A stretch of 64,000 bases of DNA from Campylobacter concisus (GTDB taxonomy: Bacteria; Campylobacterota; Campylobacteria; Campylobacterales; Campylobacteraceae), in the NCBI RefSeq assembly GCF_003048405.1, contig NZ_PIQS01000002.1:62001-126000 (forward strand), in the 5' to 3' direction. The translations under genes were made by a program, and so were the position numbers. The notes below the pieces were generated by a model. That model worked only from the letters and a program-made list of their open reading frames with translations. It did not search any database and was not told the DNA's origin. Below are positions 29,058 to 38,771 of the stretch, piece by piece. Numbering within the stretch: the stretch's first letter is position 1; the number at the start of each line of letters is the position of its first letter.

Positions 29058-29618
29058 TTAAGAGATTATTTCAGAGATTAGCGTATCTATTGCTAAATTT
29101 GTAGCCTTATTTATCGTATCAAAAATAGTACTTGAGCTTGGATCTGGACAAAAAATTTCTTTTGTGATCATGCCAGATTTTAGCGAAGTGTTTACATTAA
29201 ATAGCTCGTAAGCTAGCGAAACTTCGGCTTTGTCGCCTCTTATCTGAAGAGAGATGATGCTTACTTTTAGTCTAAGATCTTTTGCATTTGGTGAAAATAT
29301 CGGCTTAGCAGCACAGTTTGAATAAAGCCCTTTTACAAGCGATTTATAGACCATTTCGCTTGGCTCAGAGACAAATTTAGCATCACTTAGGTATCTGATT
29401 TTGTTATTTTCAGCCACAATCAAAATTTTTCTAGTATCAACCATATCAAGAGCACTCACATTTTCGATAAATACATTTTTTAGCTCTTTTTGCTTATTTT
29501 CAGCCGAGCACTCTTTGTTTGAGTAGTGAATTTCATACATAGTTGCCATTGGCACGTCGGTCTTTAGCGAGCAGCCAAAAAATAAAAACGTAGCTGCTAG
29601 AAAGATTAAATTTCTCAT
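29058..29618 (-). CDS. ABC-transport auxiliary lipoprotein (PqiC/LptE-like) of the Mla-type system
   Basis: 186-residue lipoprotein: hydrophobic LIFLAATFLFFGC with lipobox Cys16. The rest resembles the ABC_trans_aux/PqiC domain (MYEIHYSNKEC, RKILIVAENNKIRYLSDAKFVSEPSEMVYKSL). It is the last gene of the four-gene lipid-transport run and overlaps the MlaD-like gene by 4 bases. It probably sits in the outer membrane or periplasm as a partner of the MCE protein. Confidence 0.7.
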   Translation of the reverse strand: MRNLIFLAATFLFFGCSLKTDVPMATMYEIHYSNKECSAENKQKELKNVFIENVSALDMVDTRKILIVAENNKIRYLSDAKFVSEPSEMVYKSLVKGLYSNCAAKPIFSPNAKDLRLKVSIISLQIRGDKAEVSLAYELFNVNTSLKSGMITKEIFCPDPSSSTIFDTINKATNLAIDTLISEIIS

Positions 29619-30547
29619 TTTTTATCTCCTTTGTCATTTGGCACTGGATTTGTAAAGAAAAACTCGTAAGGATTATCTTCAAGCCTTTGAAGCGCACCCC
29701 TAAACTCACGAAGTGTCTTGTCAAATCCATTTAAAAACTCGCTAGCCTCTCTAAGTAGCGGAGAGAGCGTATTTCTAAGGTCATATTCGCCGTTTTTTAC
29801 CTTTTGAGTTACGATATCTTGAAGCGAGCTATAGCCATTTACAGCTGAATTTGCTGAAACAAAAACTGAATTTGCACTAGCAATTAGCTTGTTTAAATTT
29901 TTAGCAAGCTCTTTTGTGTCGGTTTTGTTTAAGCTATCGGTGAAATTTTTTACATTTTTAACAATGCTATCAACCTCGCTTAGACCATTTTCATCAGTTA
30001 AAACCTGTGTAAATTTATCGATATTTCTTAGGATTGACTCGATGTGAGAGATATTTTCAGCTGAGAAAAAGCCATCAACTTTATCAAGGGTTTGATTTAT
30101 CTTTAAAGTGATGTTTTCAGCGTTGTTTCCAAGCTTTGAAAGAAGACTCTCTTCAAGCTTTAAGATAGGCTTATCACCTGGTTTAAAATCCTTCGTGCCT
30201 CGACTTATATTTATACTAGCCACACCACTAATTGCCTGAACTTCGATACTTGCTATGCTATCAGCCTTTATAGGCAGATCCTCTCTTATCTTCATCGTGA
30301 TGTTTATAAGAGCGTTTTTGTCATCGACAAAATTTATATCACTAACGCTTCCTGCTGGCACGCCGATAAATTTAACCGTAGAATCAACCTTTAGCCCGCT
30401 TGGCAGTTCGCTTGTGTGGATGTAATACTCCTTAAAATCAACCTTCGTGTTATTTTTGCTAGTCATCCACCAGATAAATATCGCAAAAGCTGTAAGGCAT
30501 GCTATGAAAAACATGCCAACAATGGTATAAGAATTTCTATTTTCCAT
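29615..30547 (-). CDS. MlaD-family (MCE) phospholipid-binding protein
   Basis: 310 residues. An N-terminal anchor (YTIVGMFFIACLTAFAIFIWWM) precedes one MCE domain (about 40-120, YIHTSELPSGLKVDSTVKFIG and GVPAGSVSDINF). A long helical C-terminal region follows, resembling periplasmic tube-forming MCE proteins. It binds lipid between the membranes. Its start is one base after the ATPase gene ends. Confidence 0.85.
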   Translation of the reverse strand: MENRNSYTIVGMFFIACLTAFAIFIWWMTSKNNTKVDFKEYYIHTSELPSGLKVDSTVKFIGVPAGSVSDINFVDDKNALINITMKIREDLPIKADSIASIEVQAISGVASINISRGTKDFKPGDKPILKLEESLLSKLGNNAENITLKINQTLDKVDGFFSAENISHIESILRNIDKFTQVLTDENGLSEVDSIVKNVKNFTDSLNKTDTKELAKNLNKLIASANSVFVSANSAVNGYSSLQDIVTQKVKNGEYDLRNTLSPLLREASEFLNGFDKTLREFRGALQRLEDNPYEFFFTNPVPNDKGDKK

Positions 30548-31300
30548 CTACTTTTTCCTCATTTTAAATAGCTCTTCAAGCGGGTTATTTTCAAGATGCT
30601 CAAGCTCTTTTATATCTCCCTCAAAGGCTATCTTTTTGTTATCTATTATCAAAAATCTATCCAAAATATCAAAAATGCTATCGGCATCATGCGTCACCAT
30701 AACGACGGTTACACCGATGCTATCACGAAGCTCTTTTATGAGTGCATCCATCTGACGTGAGCTAACAGGATCAAGACCGCTATTTGGTTCGTCCAAAAAT
30801 AGCACCCTAGGGCTTAGCACCAAGGCTCTTGCAAGCGCAGCCCTCTTTTTCATACCGCCACTTAGCTCGCTTGGATAGAGCATCGAAACCTCTTTTTTAA
30901 GCCCCACCTTTTGTATCCAAAACATCGCTATCTCATCGATCTGGCGCTTGTTAAATTTAGAGTACTCATGGAGCAAAACGCCCACGTTATCAAGGATCGT
31001 CATCGAGCTATAAAGTGCGCCAAATTGAAACATCGTCCCACTTTTTAGCTTTATCTCTTGCTGCTCATCAGAGCCGCTTTTCCACATATTGACGCCATCA
31101 AAAAATATATCGCCCTCGCTTGGCTTTTTTAGATATATCATCGTCTTCATAAGCGTCGTTTTACCAGCACCACTGCCGCCTAAAAAGCCGTAAATTTCAG
31201 CTTCTTTGACGCTCCAGCTCACATTATCGTGCATGATCTTATCGTCATAACTTGTCGTTATGTTTTTTCCAACTATTATCTCATTCATATTTTTAGCCAC
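30548..31300 (-). CDS. ABC transporter ATPase (MlaF-like)
   Basis: 250-residue nucleotide-binding subunit. Walker A is GGSGAGKTTLMK, the ABC signature is LSGGMKKRAALARAL and Walker B is VLFLDEPNSGLDP; the switch histidine is in VTHDADS. It partners the permease at 31285-32391. As I recall, the equivalent C. jejuni pair is iamA/iamB. The start lies inside the permease end (16-base overlap). Confidence 0.9.
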   Translation of the reverse strand: MAKNMNEIIVGKNITTSYDDKIMHDNVSWSVKEAEIYGFLGGSGAGKTTLMKTMIYLKKPSEGDIFFDGVNMWKSGSDEQQEIKLKSGTMFQFGALYSSMTILDNVGVLLHEYSKFNKRQIDEIAMFWIQKVGLKKEVSMLYPSELSGGMKKRAALARALVLSPRVLFLDEPNSGLDPVSSRQMDALIKELRDSIGVTVVMVTHDADSIFDILDRFLIIDNKKIAFEGDIKELEHLENNPLEELFKMRKK

Positions 31301-32391
31301 ATAAAAATTATCGCAAAAAAGGCATCAAGCGCGATGACCCAAAATATCGCATTTACAACGCTAACAGTAGTCATCGCTCCAAGGCTTTGGGCGTTTTGAC
31401 TAACACCAAACCCCCTCATGCACCCAATGATCGCTATTACCGCACCAAAAAACGGCGCTTTTATCATGCCAACAGCAAAGTGCCTAAGCTCGACCATCTC
31501 GCGAAATCTATTTAGATAGTCACTAAAGCTAATATCAAGTATCGTTTGGCAAATGATCATCTGCCCTAAAATGCTTATAGCGTCTGCTATAAAGATGATG
31601 ACTGGCACGCAAAGCACCATGGCAATGATGCGTGGCAGCACCAAAAAGTTAAAGGGCTCAAAGCCCATCGTCTTCATCGCGTCTATCTCTTCAGTTAGCT
31701 TCATAGCGCCAATTTGTGCGGTAAAACTAGAGGCTGACCTGCCTGCCACAACGATAGCAGCGATGAGCGGGGCCACCTCTCTAAGAGTTAGTATACCCAT
31801 GATCTCAACTATAAATATACTTGCCCCAAAGCTTGCAAGCATCGCACTACCAAGATATGCGAGCACGACGCCTATCAAAAAAGCGGTTAGCGAGACTATG
31901 AAAACGGCATTTACACCGCCATCTTTTATGTAGTTGCTAAATTCTCTAAACCTTAAATTTGCAGGATTAAATAAAATCCTCACGCTTTTTATCAAAAACT
32001 CGCCCAAAAACGAGCCAAACTCAAGCAAATTTACAAATCCCTCGCAAATTTTCTCTCCCAAGCGTGAGAAAAAATTTAGGCTATTGTCCGGTGGCATGTA
32101 GTTAAAGTCGATCTTCTCGTCATTTAAAAGATCAATCATCGCCTTTATCTTCTCATCATTCGTGATGATCTCAAATTTCTTACCATTTAGTGCATTTCTT
32201 AAAAGTATCAAAACAGCGTAATCAATGCTTTTTAGCTCACTAAAGTCAAATTTAACATTGCCGTTAAGTTTTTGGATTTTTTTAAAAATGCTTTGTAATT
32301 TTTTTGCATCTTTATAGCTAAACTCACCTATAAATTTTATAGTCTGAGCGCCATTTGCCACTACAAAAATGACATCATTTTTCTTTTGCAA
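31285..32391 (-). CDS. MlaE-family permease with N-terminal STAS-like domain
   Basis: 368 residues. The first 95 form a STAS-like domain (TIKFIGEFSYKDAKKLQSIF, FDFSELKSIDYAVLILLRNAL). The MlaE permease follows with about five membrane helices and the family motif GRSASSFTAQIGAMKLTEEIDAMKTMG. TTG is the start, with AAAGGA 6 bases upstream. It is the first gene of the lipid transporter operon and diverges from tgt. In MlaE of E. coli the STAS partner (MlaB) is a separate protein. Confidence 0.87.
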   Translation of the reverse strand: MQKKNDVIFVVANGAQTIKFIGEFSYKDAKKLQSIFKKIQKLNGNVKFDFSELKSIDYAVLILLRNALNGKKFEIITNDEKIKAMIDLLNDEKIDFNYMPPDNSLNFFSRLGEKICEGFVNLLEFGSFLGEFLIKSVRILFNPANLRFREFSNYIKDGGVNAVFIVSLTAFLIGVVLAYLGSAMLASFGASIFIVEIMGILTLREVAPLIAAIVVAGRSASSFTAQIGAMKLTEEIDAMKTMGFEPFNFLVLPRIIAMVLCVPVIIFIADAISILGQMIICQTILDISFSDYLNRFREMVELRHFAVGMIKAPFFGAVIAIIGCMRGFGVSQNAQSLGAMTTVSVVNAIFWVIALDAFFAIIFMWLKI

Positions 32392-32437
32392 AAAGTTCCT
32401 TTGCCTTAAAATTTCTAGATTATATTATAAATTTTGT

Positions 32438-32443
32438 TAAAAT
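32438..32443 (+). promoter_or_regulatory. -10 element for tgt
   Basis: TAAAAT lies 27 bases before the tgt ATG in an AT-rich divergent spacer of 79 bases. There is no clear -35 box. Confidence 0.4.
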
Positions 32444-32470
32444 AGAAAATCAAAAAATTTAAGGATTTAG

Positions 32471-33601
32471 ATGAAATTTGAAGTTATAAAAAAAGATGGA
32501 AATGCAAGGCGTGGTATCCTAACAACTGCCCACAGCGTGATACAAACGCCAGTTTTCATGCCAGTTGGCACGGTTGGCGCGGTTAAAAGCTTAGACGCCT
32601 TTGATATGAGTGAAATTTTAGACGCAAAGATAATTTTAGCAAACACATATCATATGTACTTGCGCCCTGGTGGCAAGGTCGTGCGTGAGTTTGGCGGACT
32701 TCATGGATTTTCTAAGTTTGAGCGCTCGTTTTTAACAGATAGCGGCGGATTTCAGGCATTTTCACTTAGATCAAACACCAAAAATGATGATGGTGGGATA
32801 AAATTTAAAAGCCATATCGACGGCAGTACGCACTATTTCACGCCAAGATCCGTCCTTGACGCGCAGTACGATCTAGGCAGCGACATTATGATGATACTTG
32901 ATGATCTAGTCGCCTTGCCTGCTGAGCCAAAAAGAATCGATCTAAGTATAAAACGAACGATAAAATGGGCAAAAGAGGCGATTGATTATCACAAATTTAT
33001 GCAAAGCAATGGCGTTGGCTTACAGCAAAATATCTTTGGTATCGTTCAAGGAGGCACCGACTATGAGGCGCGTAAATTTTGCGCGCAGGTGCTAAATGAG
33101 ATGCCATTTGACGGCCTTGCGATAGGAGGGCTAAGCGTTGGCGAGAGCAACGAGGCGATGTATGACACTGTTGAGGCGGTTATGCCATTTATGGATGAGC
33201 TAAGACCGCGTTATCTAATGGGCGTTGGTACACCTGAAGATCTCGTGGAAAACGTAGAGCGAGGCGTTGATATGTTTGACTGCGTTATGCCAACAAGAAA
33301 CGCAAGAAACGGCACACTCTTTACTAGCTTTGGCAAGATAAATATAAAATCAGCGAAATTTATAAACGACCACGCGCCAATCGACCCGCAGTGTCAGTGC
33401 TATACCTGCAAACGCTACTCAAGAGGCTATCTAAATCACCTTTTCAAGGCGAGGGAGCTCACATTTTTTAGACTAGCAAGTCTTCACAACCTGCACCACT
33501 ATCTAAATTTGATGAAAGAGATGAGAGAGGCGATAGAAAGAGGCGAATTTGCCAAATTTAAGAAAAATTTTTATGCTAAAAGGGTAAAAAATGAGCTATA
33601 A
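32471..33601 (+). CDS. tgt: Queuine/preQ1 tRNA-guanine transglycosylase Tgt
   Basis: Exchanges guanine-34 for preQ1 in GUN-anticodon tRNAs. The 376-residue barrel has the catalytic Asp in [19 protein letters not shown] substrate region, the nucleophile region [10 protein letters not shown] and the zinc site [27 protein letters not shown] precedes the ATG. It overlaps the CorA-like gene by 11 bases. Confidence 0.95.
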   Translation: MKFEVIKKDGNARRGILTTAHSVIQTPVFMPVGTVGAVKSLDAFDMSEILDAKIILANTYHMYLRPGGKVVREFGGLHGFSKFERSFLTDSGGFQAFSLRSNTKNDDGGIKFKSHIDGSTHYFTPRSVLDAQYDLGSDIMMILDDLVALPAEPKRIDLSIKRTIKWAKEAIDYHKFMQSNGVGLQQNIFGIVQGGTDYEARKFCAQVLNEMPFDGLAIGGLSVGESNEAMYDTVEAVMPFMDELRPRYLMGVGTPEDLVENVERGVDMFDCVMPTRNARNGTLFTSFGKINIKSAKFINDHAPIDPQCQCYTCKRYSRGYLNHLFKARELTFFRLASLHNLHHYLNLMKEMREAIERGEFAKFKKNFYAKRVKNEL

Positions 33602-34289
33602 AAGTTCAGTTTGTGGATATTTTTATGGCGATGAATACGACTATATTTTACTTGTTTCTTTTACGCAAAAGCAAAGCTATAAATTTTTATTTAAAAATGG
33701 CAAAATTTACAAAGAAGATTTTGATCACGAATGCGATAAAAACGAGTTTGAAGCGGCTCTTAAAAAACTATGTAATGAATATGCAAACAAAATTTTAGAA
33801 CATCAAGAAGAACTAAACGAGTATGAAAAAATTTATGCTAGTCGAAAAAACTTTAATCAATTTATCAAAAGACACCACTTTTTAAAATACGAGATTAGAA
33901 AATTTCAAAACAAGATATCTCATTTTTATGAAACCCTTTCGATTTGTCAAAGCGAGCAACAAAATTTAAAAAAAGAGCTTAAAAATAGTACTCATGAGGC
34001 AAATGTTTTTAGAACAATGGCTAATGAATATGCCTGCAGAATCGATGATATTTATACATTTATACAAAGTATAAAAAACGACAAAATCAATCAAAACATT
34101 TACATTTTAACAATGATATCGGCTGTAATGCTACCACTAAATCTGATAACTGGGTTTTTTGGTATGAATACACAAGGCCTGCCATTTAATGAAACTAAAA
34201 ATGCTACTATAATAGTTGTATCAATAATGTTTGGAGTAATTCTTTGTTTTGTTATTTTTTTATTTTGGTATACAAATAAGAAGAAGTAG
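33591..34289 (+). CDS. Short CorA-family divalent cation transporter-like protein
   Basis: 232 residues. The C-terminal portion is the CorA pore: helix [22 protein letters not shown] with the GMN selectivity motif in [10 protein letters not shown], then a second helix ([21 protein letters not shown]) and a basic tail. A long coiled-coil helix (about 75-165) precedes it. The N-terminal alpha/beta domain is much reduced compared with a typical CorA of about 320 residues. It may transport Mg2+ or Zn2+. The start overlaps tgt. Confidence 0.75.
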   Translation: MSYKSSVCGYFYGDEYDYILLVSFTQKQSYKFLFKNGKIYKEDFDHECDKNEFEAALKKLCNEYANKILEHQEELNEYEKIYASRKNFNQFIKRHHFLKYEIRKFQNKISHFYETLSICQSEQQNLKKELKNSTHEANVFRTMANEYACRIDDIYTFIQSIKNDKINQNIYILTMISAVMLPLNLITGFFGMNTQGLPFNETKNATIIVVSIMFGVILCFVIFLFWYTNKKK

Positions 34290-34458
34290 AAAATAAATAA
34301 ATTTAGTATATGAGGTATCTGAAACTTTATATAGAAATTTTTTATATATTTTAAATTTTTATAGACTAGTGGTAAAAACAATAAAAATAAATAGATTTTT
34401 TTAATATTAAAAAACAAAAAAATATTTAAAAAAATTAAATTTAAAAAGAAGATTAAAA

Positions 34459-34479
34459 GTCCTGAATAGACTTCAGGAC
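34459..34479 (-). terminator. Intrinsic terminator of the ffh-rplS operon
   Basis: GTCCTGAA and TTCAGGAC form an 8-bp stem with a 5-base loop, 12 bases after the rplS stop. On the reverse strand it is followed by a TTTTAATCTTCTTTTT run. It closes the reverse-strand translation operon and lies in the AT-rich gap after the convergent CorA-like gene. Confidence 0.8.
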
Positions 34480-34490
34480 AGATAGTAAGA

Positions 34491-34847
34491 TTATTTTCTA
34501 AGTTCGCGGATTTTAGCAGCTTTACCACGAAGGTCACGTAGATAGAATAATTTAGCTCTTCTAACACGACCTTTTCTAAGAACTTTTATCTCTTCGATTG
34601 AGTCACTAAAGATTGGAAAAATTCTCTCAACGCCAACACTATTAGCGCCAATTTTTCTAATGATAAATGTTTCGCCGGTACCGCTACCACGTCTAGCTAT
34701 ACAAATACCTTCAAAATTTTGAATTCTAGTTTTATCGCCTTCGTGAATACGAGTAGCAACGCGTAATGTATCTCCTGCACGGAAGTCAGGAATATTTTTA
34801 CTAGCAATTTGAGCATTTTCAAATGCTTCAATGTATTTATTTCTCAT
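34491..34847 (-). CDS. rplS: 50S ribosomal protein L19
   Basis: 118-residue L19, bridging the subunits near the 30S interface. Recognisable stretches are [51 protein letters not shown] and the basic end [21 protein letters not shown]. It is the last gene of the operon and is 8 bases after trmD. Confidence 0.97.
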   Translation of the reverse strand: MRNKYIEAFENAQIASKNIPDFRAGDTLRVATRIHEGDKTRIQNFEGICIARRGSGTGETFIIRKIGANSVGVERIFPIFSDSIEEIKVLRKGRVRRAKLFYLRDLRGKAAKIRELRK

Positions 34848-34855
34848 GTTTTTCC

Positions 34856-35548
34856 TTATTTATGTGGCTTAAGCTTTTGATATAAATCAGGGCGAAAGAA
34901 CCTTGTTTTGCAGTGAGCCATCTTATTTTTTAAAGTGTGGATTTTAGCATGGTTACCCTTTAAAAACTCTGAAACCACAAAGATTGATCTAAAATTATCA
35001 GGCTTTGTAAAAGATGGGGCTTCAAGCAAATTATCCTCAAAACTCTCAACTTCAAGGCTCATATCGTTTCCTAAAACTCCAGGTACATTTCTTGATATTG
35101 CATCGCTCATACAAAGCGCAGGAAGCTCTCCACCAGTTAAAACAAAATCACCTATACAAAAAACTTCATCTGCCCAAAGCTCAACAACTCGTTCATCAAG
35201 GCCTTCATATCTACTGCAAACAAAACAAATGTGATCTTTTTTAGAAAGCCTCTTTGCGTCATTTTGATTAAATTTTTTACCAGCTGGCGTTAAAAATATC
35301 ACATGAACATTTTTATCTTTTTCTTTTAGAAATTTGATCGACTCATCCAAAGGCTGTGGAAACATCAAAAGCCCTGCTCCACCTCCGATCATATAATCAT
35401 CAACTTTATTGTGTTTATCGTTAGTAAAATTTCTTGGATTTATGAAATCAATTTCTATAAATTTATTATTAATCGCACGTTTTAAAATAGAATCACAAAA
35501 ATAAGGTTTAACTAAATTTTCAAAAAGCGTAATAAATGTAAATTTCAT
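34856..35548 (-). CDS. trmD: tRNA (guanine-37-N1)-methyltransferase TrmD
   Basis: SPOUT methyltransferase forming m1G37. The 230 residues include the trefoil-knot segments [24 protein letters not shown] and [14 protein letters not shown]. The C-terminal domain contains [11 protein letters not shown]. Its ATG overlaps rimM by 4 bases. Confidence 0.95.
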   Translation of the reverse strand: MKFTFITLFENLVKPYFCDSILKRAINNKFIEIDFINPRNFTNDKHNKVDDYMIGGGAGLLMFPQPLDESIKFLKEKDKNVHVIFLTPAGKKFNQNDAKRLSKKDHICFVCSRYEGLDERVVELWADEVFCIGDFVLTGGELPALCMSDAISRNVPGVLGNDMSLEVESFEDNLLEAPSFTKPDNFRSIFVVSEFLKGNHAKIHTLKNKMAHCKTRFFRPDLYQKLKPHK

Positions 35549-36075
35549 GAATTTTCTAAAATGTCTCTAGCACCTTTTACCAAAATCTCTTCACTATTCA
35601 AATTTACACTTATAATAAAATGCTCTAAATATGGAATGTAAAAATTCTTTGGTTTACCACCCAAGGTAAGCTCTTCGTCTGTTTTTATGCATAAAAGTGA
35701 ATTTGCAAAATTATCTTGGATATCTTCTACAATACCCAAAATTTCACCATTTTCTATAACTTTTAAACCAATAATATCAAACTGAAAAAATTCATTTTTT
35801 TTTAATTTGCAGTTTTTTCTAGTGAGCTCTTTTGTGGTATATATAGTTCTATTTACAAGCGTTTTAGCAAGATCTAAGTCATCAAATTTTTCAAATAAAA
35901 CCAGCTCTTTTTGTCTATTGTAGTCTTTTATGGTCAGCTGATCATTGTTTTTATCAAAAAAGGTTGCACCTTTTTTAAACTGTTCTGGGAAGTCGCTCTT
36001 ATTGTGAAGCTTTAAGTAGCCCTTTAAACCAACACATCTTCCGATGGTAGCGACTTCAACAATATCACTATTCAA
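35545..36075 (-). CDS. rimM: 16S rRNA processing factor RimM
   Basis: Assists maturation of the 30S head. The 176-residue protein has the N-terminal barrel ([23 protein letters not shown]) and the C-terminal PRC-barrel ([24 protein letters not shown]). The start is TTG at 36075, inside the end of khpA (8-base overlap), with only a weak purine stretch before it. Confidence 0.92.
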   Translation of the reverse strand: MNSDIVEVATIGRCVGLKGYLKLHNKSDFPEQFKKGATFFDKNNDQLTIKDYNRQKELVLFEKFDDLDLAKTLVNRTIYTTKELTRKNCKLKKNEFFQFDIIGLKVIENGEILGIVEDIQDNFANSLLCIKTDEELTLGGKPKNFYIPYLEHFIISVNLNSEEILVKGARDILENS

Positions 36076-36310
36076 TAGCTTTTACCGTTACTCTATAACT
36101 TGTATTATCTTTGGCTTTACAACCAATAATAACGGTCTTTATAGCGTTTATCATTTTGCCATCTTTACCGATAAGTTTTCCTGTATCAACCTTATCGGCA
36201 CTTATAATTATCTCAGCAAAATTTTCACCAAGTTCCTGACGATCAACACTTACTTTATCAGGAAAATCAGCAATCAACTTGGCATATTCGTATAAAAAAT
36301 TTTTAACCAT
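36068..36310 (-). CDS. khpA: KH-domain RNA-binding protein KhpA
   Basis: 80-residue single KH domain with the GKDGKMINAIKT loop (a GxxG-type RNA-binding turn). It sits between rpsP and rimM, the usual KhpA position. It probably binds RNA with KhpB-type partners. The start overlaps the rpsP stop by one base. Confidence 0.85.
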   Translation of the reverse strand: MVKNFLYEYAKLIADFPDKVSVDRQELGENFAEIIISADKVDTGKLIGKDGKMINAIKTVIIGCKAKDNTSYRVTVKAIE

Positions 36311-36537
36311 TATTTTGTAATTTGTGCAACTCTATCGCTAAGTTTAGCACCGACGCTTTTCCAGTAGTCTAATCTCTCTTTGTTGAAATTTATAACATTT
36401 GGCTCAACCATAGGGTTGTAATAACCAATGCTCTCTATCCAACCGCTGTCGCGTCTTTTTCTGCTATCTGTAACAACTATACGATAAAAAGGTCTTTTTT
36501 TGCGTCCCATTCTTGTTAGTCTTACTACTGTTGCCAT
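36310..36537 (-). CDS. rpsP: 30S ribosomal protein S16
   Basis: 75-residue S16 with [24 protein letters not shown] at its start. It lies between ffh and khpA. A GGAG-type site (ATTTCTCC region read on the reverse strand) precedes the ATG. Confidence 0.97.
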   Translation of the reverse strand: MATVVRLTRMGRKKRPFYRIVVTDSRKRRDSGWIESIGYYNPMVEPNVINFNKERLDYWKSVGAKLSDRVAQITK

Positions 36538-36609
36538 ATTATATTTCTCCTCTTATTTTTAAATAAAGCTTAAATTTAGATAACAAATATCCAAATTTAA
36601 ACCCTTTTA

Positions 36610-37950
36610 TCAAACAGGTCTTTTTAAATTTGCTTGAGAAAGCATATTTGCGAGTCCTTTTGCTCCACCTTTTCCTGAAAATTTCTTAGCAAGTTTTGAG
36701 GCATTTTCAAACTGCTTTAAAAATCGATTTACCTCTATCTGAGAAAGTCCAGAACCAGCCGCTAAACGTCTTTTTCTACTATTATTCAAAAGTTCAGGAT
36801 TTTCACGCTCTTTTTGCGTCATAGAGTTTATCATAGCCTTAATATGTAAAATTTCTTTTGAATTATCAAGATCTATATCTTTTATCTGATTTGCTATGTT
36901 TGAAAGCCCAGGTATCATCCCCATCAAAGACTTCATACTGCCAAGCTTTTTAACACTTTCCATTTGATCTAAAAAGTCATTAAAGTTAAACTGACCTTTT
37001 TTTATCTTTTGATTTAGACGTTTTGCCTCTTTTTCATCAATAATAGTCGATGTCTTCTCGACCAAAGTAGCTAGGTCGCCCTCACCCATTATACGGCTTA
37101 CGATACGGTCTGGTATAAAGCTCTCGATATCGGCTACTTTCTCGCCAATACCGACAAATCTAAGTGGGATATTTAGCTGTTTAGCGATACTGATAGCTAC
37201 GCCGCCCTTTGAGTCAGAGTCAAATTTAGAAAGGATAACTCCAGAAATTCCTAAAATTTCATTAAAACTTGTAGCTGTTTTTACAGCATCTTGTCCACTC
37301 ATAGCGTCAGCTACATAGAAAATTTCATGTGGATTTATAGCATTTTTTACATCTTTTATCTCTTGCATCAACTTTTCATCGATCGCAAGACGACCAGCGG
37401 TATCCACCAAAAGCACATCATAAAGGCCACTTTTTGCTTTTCCTAGTGCTTCTTTTGCTACTTTTATAGGATTATTTTCATTTTCTATAAAGAAAAGATC
37501 GATCTCATTTGCAACGCAGAGCTGTCTTAGCTGCTCAACTGCTGCTAATCTTTGCAAGTCACAAGCCGCAACTAAAACTTTTTTCTTTCTTAATTTTAGA
37601 TAGTTTGCAAGCTTGATAGTTGTCGTTGTTTTACCACTACCTTGCAAACCAGCCATCAAAACAATGGTCGGTGCAACTGGTGCATAGACAAAGCCTTGAT
37701 TGCCAGGAGCTGTTAAGATAGTCGTTAAATTTGACTTGATCGCATCCAAGAAATTCTTTTGACCAACACCAGTTTGCTTTAGTTCGCTTTCGATAGACGC
37801 GAGCAGATCTTTGGTGACTTTATGGTGAACATCAGCTTTTAAAAGAGCTTTTTTGAGCACGTCAAGTGCGTTTTTTAGAGCTTTTTCGTCATCTACAAAA
37901 CGTATCTTGCTAACAGCCAATCTAAAAGACTCGCTAATTTGTTCGAACAC
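36610..37950 (-). CDS. ffh: Signal recognition particle GTPase Ffh
   Basis: Co-translational targeting GTPase that binds 4.5S RNA and nascent signal peptides. The N and G domains carry GLQGSGKTTTTIKLA (P-loop), the DTAGRL motif, and SKFDSDSKGG (guanine specificity). The M domain has the RNA-binding helix NSRKRRLAAGSGLS. GTG start at 37950 with AAAGGTG upstream. It is probably the first gene of the reverse operon; the gap to rluA-like is 62 bases. Confidence 0.95.
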   Translation of the reverse strand: MFEQISESFRLAVSKIRFVDDEKALKNALDVLKKALLKADVHHKVTKDLLASIESELKQTGVGQKNFLDAIKSNLTTILTAPGNQGFVYAPVAPTIVLMAGLQGSGKTTTTIKLANYLKLRKKKVLVAACDLQRLAAVEQLRQLCVANEIDLFFIENENNPIKVAKEALGKAKSGLYDVLLVDTAGRLAIDEKLMQEIKDVKNAINPHEIFYVADAMSGQDAVKTATSFNEILGISGVILSKFDSDSKGGVAISIAKQLNIPLRFVGIGEKVADIESFIPDRIVSRIMGEGDLATLVEKTSTIIDEKEAKRLNQKIKKGQFNFNDFLDQMESVKKLGSMKSLMGMIPGLSNIANQIKDIDLDNSKEILHIKAMINSMTQKERENPELLNNSRKRRLAAGSGLSQIEVNRFLKQFENASKLAKKFSGKGGAKGLANMLSQANLKRPV

Positions 37951-38012
37951 TAATCACCTTTCTAAGTTGTTATTAAAGGGCGTATATTACTAAATAATTT
38001 CTTTATTGCTCT

Positions 38013-38771
38013 TTAAATTTCAAATTTATTAGATAGCTCAAATCCAAGAGTATTAAATTCTTTTGGGATCGGCGCTTTAAATTTATAGTTTAAAAGAGCG
38101 ATAGAATAGGCATGCAAAAACATTCTATTTGCCCTATTTTTGCCATATTTCTCATCGCCAACGATAGGTAAATTTAAACTAGCCAAATGCACTCTTATCT
38201 GATGCGTCCTGCCTGTTTTTATGGCAACTTTTACAAGCGTTTTTTTACCTGTAACCATGAGTGGCGAAATTTCACTGATCGCTTCTTTGCCATCTTTTGA
38301 TATCTTTGAAAAGGCGCCATTTTTATTTTTTATCGTTAAGATCGGCTCATTTACGACCACTTCCTCGCTCATGATACCCCTAACTGCGGCCACATAATTT
38401 TTCTCAACCTTCATCTTTTTAAACTCATTTATAGCAAGTGCTGCAAATTCGTCATTTTTTACAAGAAGCAGCACGCCACTTGTATCCTTATCGAGCCTAT
38501 GAAGGAGTGGAAATTTATAAATTTGACTGATTTTTTCGCTAGTTATAGCAGCAGGCTTATTTATGGCTATTAAATTTTCATCTTCAAATATAACGCTTGG
38601 TTTTGGCATCTCTTCGACGTTAAATTTAGTATTTTCACTCATTAGCGCTCGAGCTATCATCACCTTTTGCCCCTTAGCATAGACTAGACCACTATCTATT
38701 AGCTCCTTTGCCTCATTGTTTGAGATATTTTTTTGTTTGGCTAAAATTTTATACGCTTTTTCTTCACTCAT
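38013..38771 (-). CDS. RluA-family RNA pseudouridine synthase
   Basis: 252-residue RluA-type enzyme. The catalytic Asp motif is LLHRLDKDTSGVLLL. The family's KTGRTHQIRVHLA and PIVGDEKYG segments are present, and a short S4-like N-terminus (ISNNEAKELIDSGLVYAKGQKV) precedes them. Target position (rRNA or tRNA) cannot be assigned from sequence. It overlaps waaA by 4 bases. Confidence 0.9.
   Translation of the reverse strand: MSEEKAYKILAKQKNISNNEAKELIDSGLVYAKGQKVMIARALMSENTKFNVEEMPKPSVIFEDENLIAINKPAAITSEKISQIYKFPLLHRLDKDTSGVLLLVKNDEFAALAINEFKKMKVEKNYVAAVRGIMSEEVVVNEPILTIKNKNGAFSKISKDGKEAISEISPLMVTGKKTLVKVAIKTGRTHQIRVHLASLNLPIVGDEKYGKNRANRMFLHAYSIALLNYKFKAPIPKEFNTLGFELSNKFEI

Noticed and set aside
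34290..34458. AT-rich stretch after the CorA-like gene as a small RNA or hidden gene
   Set aside because: It is mostly A/T runs without a coherent stem, promoter or start signal; an antisense ORF over it has no ribosome binding site and is low complexity.
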